Shown here one piece after another: positions 6,181 through 10,517 of a DNA stretch of 10,517 nucleotides (position 1 is the first letter of the stretch; every line of letters begins with the position of its first letter). The notes below the pieces were generated by a model. The model was not told the origin of the DNA. It searched no databases and worked only from the letters and a program-made list of their open reading frames with translations. The stretch lies in the NCBI GenBank assembly GCA_023416875.1, contig JAEZGT010000385.1, positions 1 through 10,517 on the forward strand. Reading direction: 5' to 3'. The DNA comes from Pseudomonadota bacterium (lineage in GTDB: Bacteria; Pseudomonadota; Gammaproteobacteria; Pseudomonadales; Cellvibrionaceae). The translations under genes and the position numbers were made by a program.

Positions 6181-7188
6181 TTAGAAAGTAAACAATGCTT
6201 CCAGGGCGAATGAATTCTGGTCGACATCGCCAAAATCATCCGTTCTGTATTCCGCTACGAGCAAAAGGTTGTCACCAATTTTATAGCTGGGAGATATGGT
6301 GAAACCGCTGTTTTCAACAAGGGTTACGTTGCCGCCCAGAACGTCACCGTCAATAGAATAATCGTGGTAACGCAAGGTGATACCGAAATTACCGACCGCG
6401 TAATTGGCCATCAACAAGTAGCCGTCACCGTCCACATTATCCGCAACAGGCAGGTCGCCATCGCCGTCGAGGTCGAGGCCATCACCGTAGTCACCAACGT
6501 TGTATTCCACTGCGAACGTGAAATTGGAAACCTGGTAAGAGGTCCAGAAGTTGATCAGGTCTGTTTCATCGTCCTGGATATAAAACAGTTTCGCCGTCAA
6601 ACCTTCGATCGGCTCTATCGCCACACCCAGTTCCGTAGCCAGTGACGTAGTGTCCCGCTCAACCGGATTGAATGCGCTGTTGACGACCGACACCATTAGG
6701 TCAACGACGCCAGCATCGTAATAAGCAGAAATCCCTTGCTGATAGCCACCATAGAAGTACTGACCGTAGCCAGTGCCGCTATATTGGTAAAGGCCCGTTG
6801 GCTCTTCTGTTTCCCAGCCGCTGTAGCTTAAGAAGCGTCCAGCTTTAACGCTGAACTGATCGTTGATTTGTTTGGTAATGAAGGCCTGTTCAACGAAGGT
6901 TTCATCTTCGCCATTGCCAGTTCCGCTTTCACCGTATTCGATATCCACTTGCGCGGAAACACCGTCCGATCCTGAATAAAGAAAATTCATTTCAAATTGA
7001 TCAATGCCGAATTCTTTAGCGGTGCTTTCGGCTCCGTCCACATCGACATATATGTAGGACATATCGACAAAACCGGTGACACTAAAACCTTCTCCCAACT
7101 CGATTTCGGCATAGGCCGCTGGCACTGAACCAACCGCGAGCATGGACGCAGCAACTGATGTAGCGAGTACTTTTTTGTTGAACTTCAT
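6181..7188 (-). CDS. Putative outer-membrane beta-barrel porin (OmpL-like)
   Basis: A 335-residue outer-membrane protein: Sec signal peptide MKFNKK plus a hydrophobic core cut after AYA (27), then alternating amphipathic strands with many Tyr/Phe and Gly, ending in Phe (ALFTF) as outer-membrane barrels do. Segments such as FSVTGFVDMSY, FVEQAFITKQ and FSVKAGRFLSYSGWE recall the OmpL-like beta-barrel porin-2 family; this is recognition by eye. Residues 236-256 form an Asp/Gly loop with DxDxDG spacing, possibly calcium-binding. An in-frame ATG 19 codons upstream (7245) is rejected because the start at 7188 has GGAGGA six bases before it and begins a normal signal peptide. The sigma-54 promoter and NtrC-like sites suggest induction under nitrogen limitation. 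The substrate is unknown; entry of ammonium or small nitrogen compounds is inference from context. Confidence 0.8.
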   Translation of the reverse strand: MKFNKKVLATSVAASMLAVGSVPAAYAEIELGEGFSVTGFVDMSYIYVDVDGAESTAKEFGIDQFEMNFLYSGSDGVSAQVDIEYGESGTGNGEDETFVEQAFITKQINDQFSVKAGRFLSYSGWETEEPTGLYQYSGTGYGQYFYGGYQQGISAYYDAGVVDLMVSVVNSAFNPVERDTTSLATELGVAIEPIEGLTAKLFYIQDDETDLINFWTSYQVSNFTFAVEYNVGDYGDGLDLDGDGDLPVADNVDGDGYLLMANYAVGNFGITLRYHDYSIDGDVLGGNVTLVENSGFTISPSYKIGDNLLLVAEYRTDDFGDVDQNSFALEALFTF

Positions 7189-7202
7189 GGATGATCCTCC
7201 AA
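7188..7202 (-). promoter_or_regulatory. Porin ribosome-binding site, shared 15-mer
   Basis: TTGGAGGATCATCCA on the minus strand ends in the A of the porin start codon. GGAGGA is a near-perfect Shine-Dalgarno sequence and fixes the start at 7188. The same 15 bases occur before the divergent torF gene at 7617-7631. Confidence 0.8.
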
Positions 7203-7274
7203 GTGATAGCAGACGACATTTTGTTGTATTTACGCCAAGGTCCATTCGAGGAATGGCTGAGCTTCGCCTGGGAT

Positions 7275-7290
7275 AGCAGATTCCAAGCCA
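7275..7290 (-). promoter_or_regulatory. Sigma-54 promoter of the porin (-glnK-amtB) unit
   Basis: The minus strand reads TGGCTTGGAATCTGCT. Compared with the sigma-54 consensus TGGCAC-N5-TTGCW it has a perfect TGGC at -24, a perfect TGC(T) at -12 and exact spacing. Transcription would start at about 7264 (an A on the minus strand), giving a 76-base leader. The 45 bases upstream (7291-7335) are strongly A/T-rich, as expected where the DNA bends between activator and promoter. Confidence 0.75.
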
Positions 7291-7367
7291 GATTTTAATT
7301 TTTCAAATAAAATCATCAATTTACGTAATTTTTTTGGCCTTTTCGTAGGTGCAACACATCCAATAAG

Positions 7368-7382
7368 GCACTCTATGTGAGC
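7368..7382. promoter_or_regulatory. NtrC-like enhancer site (weaker, proximal)
   Basis: GCAC-N7-GAGC, matching 7 of 8 bases of the NtrC core GCAC-N7-GTGC. It is centred about 111 bp upstream of the predicted sigma-54 start and 43 bp (about four helical turns) from the stronger site. Confidence 0.45.
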
Positions 7383-7410
7383 ACGCGTTCGCACCACGAA
7401 CTAGCGCTGC

Positions 7411-7425
7411 GCACTGAATTTGTGC
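7411..7425. promoter_or_regulatory. NtrC-like enhancer site (stronger, distal)
   Basis: GCACTGAATTTGTGC matches the NtrC core GCAC-N7-GTGC at all 8 positions. It is centred about 154 bp upstream of the predicted porin start point and about 214 bp upstream of the torF start codon, so it could serve either gene. Confidence 0.6.
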
Positions 7426-7616
7426 ATATCCAGGAAGCGAGGCCGTATATAGCAGCTGTGTTGACCTGGACCATCCTCTCGCGGGCCAGACCAATTTCGA
7501 GTTCTGCAAAGGCGGATAAAGTTTTTGATTTGGCCAAAAAACAGGTAGGCTCGGCGCCTTTCATTTGACGGGTCATAGCAGCTAAGCGCACGGCCCAGAC
7601 ACATCTACATTTATTT

Positions 7617-7631
7617 TTGGAGGATCATCCA
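7617..7631 (+). promoter_or_regulatory. torF ribosome-binding site, shared 15-mer
   Basis: TTGGAGGATCATCCA directly precedes ATG 7632 and is identical to the element at 7188-7202 on the other strand. GGAGGA with a 7-base spacing decides the start against the in-frame TTG at 7617. Confidence 0.8.
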
Positions 7632-8309
7632 ATGAAGCTCAGCCGAACGGCGGGTACCCTCGCCCTTTTAATCGCTGCAGGCGCAGCCAATGCGGAAGTT
7701 ACCGGCAGCGCGGGCATCGCCAGCAGCTATTTATGGCGTGGTTTGGATCTGGGCTCGGGCACACCGGCGGTTTCCGGCGCGTTGAAATACAGCACCGCCG
7801 GCTTTTATACGGGGATCTGGGGCTCATCAGGGGATACGACGAACGGTACCGAATATGACCTTATTGCGGGATATAACGGCTCTTTTGGCGAGTTTTCCTA
7901 CGGGCTGGGCGCCATCAGCTACAACTACCCCACCAAGGCTAACACCGAGCCGGGCGACATCAGCGACGCAGTAGTGACTCTCGGTTATGGACCTGTGACC
8001 TTTGGCGCCTATGTGCCGATTGGCAAGGCCAACAGCAGTGGCGATTACACCTATTACACCCTCGGCGCCGCCTTCGGCTCCTTCTCTGCAGTGCTGGGTA
8101 TGCACAGCAACGATTTAACCAATCGCGGTGTAGTCGGTTGTGAAGTCGATGCAGGCTCCACCAAACGCAAGTGCTCGCCCGTGCATTTGGACCTGACCTA
8201 TGCGTACAACGATAACCTGTCCTTCACCGTAAGCCAGTTCGTCGCTGACAAGCCTTTCGAAGACAAACTCAAATTTGTCGTCTCCTTTGGTATCCCCATA
8301 GGCGAATAA
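7632..8309 (+). CDS. TorF-family (Gcw_chp) putative porin
   Basis: A 225-residue outer-membrane protein with signal peptide MKLSRTAGTLALLIAAGAANA (cleavage after 21). The mature part begins EVTGSAGIASSYLWRGLDLG, the aromatic-Arg-Gly opening strand typical of the TorF/Gcw_chp family (TIGR02001). The rest alternates Tyr/Gly-rich strands and turns (LGYGPVTFGAYVP, LDLTYAYNDNLSFTVSQFVA). Cys170 and Cys181 lie 11 residues apart in one loop and may form a periplasmic disulfide. The family's transport function is not well defined. Members are often found near P-II and ammonium transporter genes, as here. It is divergent from the OmpL-like porin and convergent with the YkgJ gene. The NtrC-like sites upstream make nitrogen control possible but no matching promoter was seen. 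Confidence 0.85.
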   Translation: MKLSRTAGTLALLIAAGAANAEVTGSAGIASSYLWRGLDLGSGTPAVSGALKYSTAGFYTGIWGSSGDTTNGTEYDLIAGYNGSFGEFSYGLGAISYNYPTKANTEPGDISDAVVTLGYGPVTFGAYVPIGKANSSGDYTYYTLGAAFGSFSAVLGMHSNDLTNRGVVGCEVDAGSTKRKCSPVHLDLTYAYNDNLSFTVSQFVADKPFEDKLKFVVSFGIPIGE

Positions 8310-8318
8310 AAAGTCCAA

Positions 8319-8342
8319 CGCCGTCCTCGCACCAGGACGGCG
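8319..8342 (+). terminator. Hairpin terminator between convergent torF and ykgJ-like gene
   Basis: CGCCGTCCT and AGGACGGCG form a perfect 9-bp stem with a 6-base loop, 10 bases after the torF stop. The + strand tail is poor in T; on the minus strand TTTTT follows after a 6-base gap. It may act for both genes. Confidence 0.6.
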
Positions 8343-8385
8343 CATACCACTTTGTTAGTAGGAAAGGCTGGCGAATTGCGCGCCA

Positions 8386-8763
8386 TTATGCGGTGAGCGG
8401 CGGATCATCCAACACTGGCTGTTCGGGTGGTGGCGCTAGTGGAGGCAAACCATGCCGGGCGCGAGCTTTGTCGCAGCCTTCGTTGTACACCGCCACCTCA
8501 CCGTTGCAACTGAATTCCCGACACGGGCTTGGACGATTCTCATAGATCGTGCAGCGAACCTGCTCTCCCACATTTCCCAACAACGCCGTGCAGCGCGGTT
8601 CGTTTTGGTTGGTTCCTTTCATACACACGCGGTGTGGGTGAAACTGCTCCGTCAACACATCCGGCACCACCCCGCCGGCCTCCTGCAATTCACCCCAATA
8701 AAACGACACGCGAAAAGACGCACAACAAGCACCACAACTCAAACATGGAGACGGGCTACTCAT
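8386..8763 (-). CDS. YkgJ-family cysteine-cluster protein
   Basis: A 125-residue cytoplasmic protein with the CxxCxxCC cluster (Cys7, 10, 13, 14), then RCTALLG, RCTIYENRPSPCREF and a late Cys in EGCDKARARHG. This is the YkgJ/UPF0153 pattern, thought to bind a zinc ion or an Fe-S cluster; the biological role is unknown. The C-terminus is Pro-rich (LPPLAPPPEQP). The frame stays open to an ATG at 9003, but those 80 extra residues look unlike any domain and would overlap the end of urtE. The family normally starts just before the first cysteines, so 8763 is preferred although its ribosome-binding site is weak (AGG about 13 bases upstream). It follows urtE by 236 bases with a candidate promoter of its own, so it is probably not part of the urea transporter. 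Confidence 0.82.
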   Translation of the reverse strand: MSSPSPCLSCGACCASFRVSFYWGELQEAGGVVPDVLTEQFHPHRVCMKGTNQNEPRCTALLGNVGEQVRCTIYENRPSPCREFSCNGEVAVYNEGCDKARARHGLPPLAPPPEQPVLDDPPLTA

Positions 8764-8866
8764 ACAGAGCAAAACCTGCGAAAGAGATCGAGTAATTTGA
8801 AAGCTTAGATAAAGGCAGGTCTTACAGACCCGACCGGACAACATGGACATGTTTACCGGGCGGCAA

Positions 8867-8895
8867 AATGTATAGAAGATTTTTCGGATTGCCAA
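8867..8895 (-). promoter_or_regulatory. Candidate sigma-70 promoter of the ykgJ-like gene
   Basis: On the minus strand TTGGCA (8890-8895, 5 of 6 matches) and TACATT (8867-8872, 4 of 6) are 17 bp apart. Transcription would start near 8860, leaving a leader of about 97 bases before ATG 8763. Confidence 0.4.
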
Positions 8896-8934
8896 GCCCG
8901 GCCGGAGGATTCGGTCACCTCTTCTATTCATCTC

Positions 8935-8953
8935 TGGCGGCCAATAGCCGCCA
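8935..8953 (-). terminator. Hairpin after urtE, weak terminator candidate
   Basis: TGGCGGC and GCCGCCA form a perfect 7-bp GC stem with a 5-base loop about 50 bases after the urtE stop. No T-run follows on the minus strand, so it may be a mRNA 3' stabilising structure or a Rho-associated end rather than an intrinsic terminator. Confidence 0.35.
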
Positions 8954-8999
8954 CCACCTCCCGCCAAATTGCGGCAAGTCAATGCGATGCCATATCTGA

Positions 9000-9695
9000 T
9001 CACACCGTCAAATAGGATCTAACCTTCTCCTCATCCATATCCTTAATATTCCCTGCCACTACTACGTTGCCGCGATCCATTACGATGTAGGAGTCAGCGA
9101 GGTTGCGGGCGAATTCGAAGTATTGCTCGACGAGTAGGATGGCCATTTCGCCGCGTTGGCGCAGGATGGAAATCACGTTGTGAATATCCTTGATGATGGA
9201 AGGTTGAATGCCCTCGGTGGGTTCGTCGAGGATCAACAAACGCGGTTTCATAACCAGCGCTCGGGCAATGGCAAGCTGCTGTTGTTGACCACCGGACAGA
9301 TCGCCGCCGCGACGGTGCAGCATTTTGCGCAGCACTGGGAAAAGATCAAAAATTTCATCGTCAATTTTGCGGTGTTTTCTCGGCAATACGGCATAGCCGG
9401 TTTTTAAATTTTCCAACACGGTGAGCTGCGAAAATATTTCGCGACCCTGCGGCACGTAGGAAATACCGAGGCGAGCGCGCTCGGCGATGGAGGCTTTGGC
9501 GATTTCCTTATCCTCCCACAGGATTTTGCCGGCGCTGATCGCCTGACGACCGGTAACGGCGCGAGCGATACTGGTTTTGCCAACGCCATTGCGTCCGAGA
9601 ATACTGGTGATCTGACCTTTTTGCGCGCTGAGGTTGACGCCGTGCAGCGCTTTGCTCGCGCCGTAGTGCAAATCGATGTTTTCCACACTCAACAT
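9000..9695 (-). CDS. urtE: Urea ABC transporter ATP-binding protein UrtE
   Basis: A 231-residue ATPase of the branched-chain amino acid/urea (LivF-like) group, cytoplasmic partner of the UrtBC permease. It has Walker A GRNGVGKT (34-41), the Q-loop Gln83 in VPQGREIF, the signature LSGGQQQQ (133-140), Walker B LLILDE (153-158) and the UrtE-like phrase PTEGIQPSII just after it. The residue at the usual switch-histidine position is Gln191 (LLVEQ), as in LivF/UrtE proteins generally, so it is not a defect. It follows urtD by 18 bp and they surely share a transcript. UrtD and UrtE form the ATPase heterodimer of the high-affinity urea importer, normally induced by nitrogen limitation. No urease gene follows it. 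Confidence 0.92.
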   Translation of the reverse strand: MLSVENIDLHYGASKALHGVNLSAQKGQITSILGRNGVGKTSIARAVTGRQAISAGKILWEDKEIAKASIAERARLGISYVPQGREIFSQLTVLENLKTGYAVLPRKHRKIDDEIFDLFPVLRKMLHRRGGDLSGGQQQQLAIARALVMKPRLLILDEPTEGIQPSIIKDIHNVISILRQRGEMAILLVEQYFEFARNLADSYIVMDRGNVVVAGNIKDMDEEKVRSYLTV

Positions 9696-9713
9696 AATTT
9701 CATCAACCTTATT

Positions 9714-10466
9714 TTATCGACCCAGATAAACTTCAATAACGCGGGGGTTGGACGACACTACATCAAGTGAGCCTTCCGCCAAAACACTGCCCTCGTGCAA
9801 TACCGTGACCTTGGTATCCAGCGCGCGAATAAAATCCATGTCGTGCTCCACCACGACCACCGAATGATTTTCGCTAATGGATTTCAACAGTATCGCAGTT
9901 TCCATGGTTTCGTAATCGGTCATGCCTGCGGCGGGTTCGTCCACCAATAATAATTCCGGGTCCTGAATAATCAGCATGCCGATTTCCAACCATTGTTTCT
10001 GACCATGAGAAAGATTGCGCGCGAGCTCATCGCGGCGATCTTTAAGGCCGACCAATTCGATTATTTCATCAATCTGGTCGTATTGAGCTTTGCTCAAGTG
10101 AAAAAACAACGTCTGAAAGACGCCGCGATTGCCAGCGAGGGCGAGTTCCAGGTTGTCCCATACAGAAAGACTTTCAATAACCGTCGGCTTTTGAAATTTG
10201 CGGCCAATGCCCATGTTGGCGATATCGGCTTCATCATATTTGGTGAGATCGATCGTATCGCGGAATTTGACTTCACCTTCATCCGGTTTGGTTTTGCCGG
10301 TGATGATATCCATCATGGTGCTTTTACCGGCGCCGTTTGGACCGATAATCGCGCGCAATTCGCCAGGCCGTATATCCAAGGAAAGATTATTGATCGCACG
10401 AAAACCGTCAAAGCTCTTGGTGACACCATTGAGATACAGAATGCTCTGAATTATATGATCGTTCAT
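9714..10466 (-). CDS. urtD: Urea ABC transporter ATP-binding protein UrtD
   Basis: A 250-residue LivG-like ATPase. Motifs in order: Walker A GPNGAGKST (42-50), Q-loop FQKPTV (Gln92), signature LSHGQ (152-156), Walker B LLLVDE (172-177), then PAAGMTDYET, and the switch His208 in VVEHDMDF. Two features favour UrtD over LivG: IGRKFQKPTVIESLSVWDNLELAL, and the phrase AAGMTDYET in place of LivG's usual AAGLNP; in full, these were matched by eye in pieces. The length is normal. GGGGGG lies about 8 bases before the ATG. It is immediately downstream of a gene whose end is cut by the window edge, in the conserved order urtC-urtD-urtE. The substrate (urea) is inferred from the family. Confidence 0.92.
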   Translation of the reverse strand: MNDHIIQSILYLNGVTKSFDGFRAINNLSLDIRPGELRAIIGPNGAGKSTMMDIITGKTKPDEGEVKFRDTIDLTKYDEADIANMGIGRKFQKPTVIESLSVWDNLELALAGNRGVFQTLFFHLSKAQYDQIDEIIELVGLKDRRDELARNLSHGQKQWLEIGMLIIQDPELLLVDEPAAGMTDYETMETAILLKSISENHSVVVVEHDMDFIRALDTKVTVLHEGSVLAEGSLDVVSSNPRVIEVYLGR

Positions 10467-10491
10467 GATATTCCCCCCGATGCGATGCCCG

Positions 10492-10517
10492 CTAGCGGAG
10501 CTGTAACTGCTTCTGGA
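10492..10517 (-). CDS. 3' tail of the gene before urtD, probably urtC
   Basis: Only the last 51 bases before urtD are visible. One frame reads QKQLQLR and stops at TAG (10492-10494), a basic tail suitable for the cytoplasmic end of the UrtC permease. Another frame ends at a TGA overlapping the urtD ATG and encodes a small-residue tail. The first is preferred but the piece is too short to decide; urtC is assumed from the conserved gene order. Confidence 0.3.

Larger units (their letters stand above)
7189..7631. other. 443-base divergent regulatory region between the two porin genes
   Basis: No gene was found here. From the porin side it holds the ribosome-binding site, a 76-base leader, the sigma-54 promoter, an A/T tract and two NtrC-like sites. 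The torF half (7427-7616) shows neither a convincing sigma-70 nor sigma-54 promoter. It contains the 10-base palindrome TTTGGCCAAA and a 9-base direct repeat ATAGCAGCT (about 7447 and 7575), neither of clear meaning. Confidence 0.6.

Noticed and set aside
7189..7245. Upstream ATG of the porin (354-residue version)
   Set aside because: It would bury the signal peptide behind 19 residues and ignore the GGAGGA site that sits directly before ATG 7188.
7537..7560. AGGTAGGCTCGGCGCC-like GG-N10-GC as a sigma-54 promoter for torF
   Set aside because: Spacing fits but both halves otherwise differ from consensus in GC-rich sequence, so it is expected by chance.
7447..7583. Direct repeat ATAGCAGCT before torF
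   Set aside because: Nine bases, spaced about 128 bp apart and not matching a known operator; likely chance.
8764..9003. 80-residue N-terminal extension of the YkgJ-type protein
   Set aside because: It overlaps the urtE stop, has no domain character and the family begins just before the CxxCxxCC cluster.
9000..9695. Loss of the switch histidine in UrtE as a defect
   Set aside because: Gln at this position (LLVEQ) is normal for LivF/UrtE ATPases.

Overview
The window looks like a chromosomal segment of a gammaproteobacterium from the Pseudomonas / Cellvibrionales side of the class. The reasons are an lptM-lysA-dapF-DUF484 cluster, a homologue of the RNA-polymerase-binding regulator SutA (known to me from Pseudomonas) and high-GC Gram-negative codon use. 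The genus is inference. No tRNA, rRNA, transposase, CRISPR array or phage gene was seen.

Region 1 (1-3192, + strand) is a biosynthetic operon. The 3' end of an unidentified gene is followed by a sigma-70-like promoter, then the small lipoprotein gene lptM, lysA and dapF (last steps of the diaminopimelate/lysine branch), and a DUF484 gene. A strong intrinsic terminator closes it. The xerC gene that commonly follows DUF484 in relatives is absent here.

Region 2 (3206-7188, - strand) is built around nitrogen sensing and ammonium uptake. Read in the direction of transcription it runs: an OmpL-like beta-barrel porin, a P-II gene (glnK copy 2), the ammonium channel amtB, a strong terminator, a second P-II gene (glnK copy 1), a 436-base gap and sutA. 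The porin has a near-consensus sigma-54 promoter (7275-7290) with two NtrC-like sites 43 bp apart, centred about 111 and 154 bp upstream of the predicted start point. No strong terminator separates the porin from glnK2-amtB, so an outer-membrane porin, a P-II signal protein and an ammonium channel may form one NtrC/sigma-54 unit.

Region 3 (7632-8309, + strand) is a TorF-family porin gene divergent from the first porin. The two genes share an identical 15-base ribosome-binding stretch.

Region 4 (8386-10517, - strand) holds the end of a urea ABC transporter cluster (urtD, urtE and the tail of a preceding gene, probably urtC), followed by a small YkgJ-type cysteine-cluster gene. The window is therefore largely a nitrogen-acquisition locus (urea import, ammonium uptake, P-II signalling, two outer-membrane porins) beside a slow-growth transcription regulator and a lysine/peptidoglycan-precursor operon. 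No wholly new system was found. The most interesting points are the probable NtrC/sigma-54 porin-glnK-amtB unit, the duplicated P-II genes around amtB, and the sutA link.
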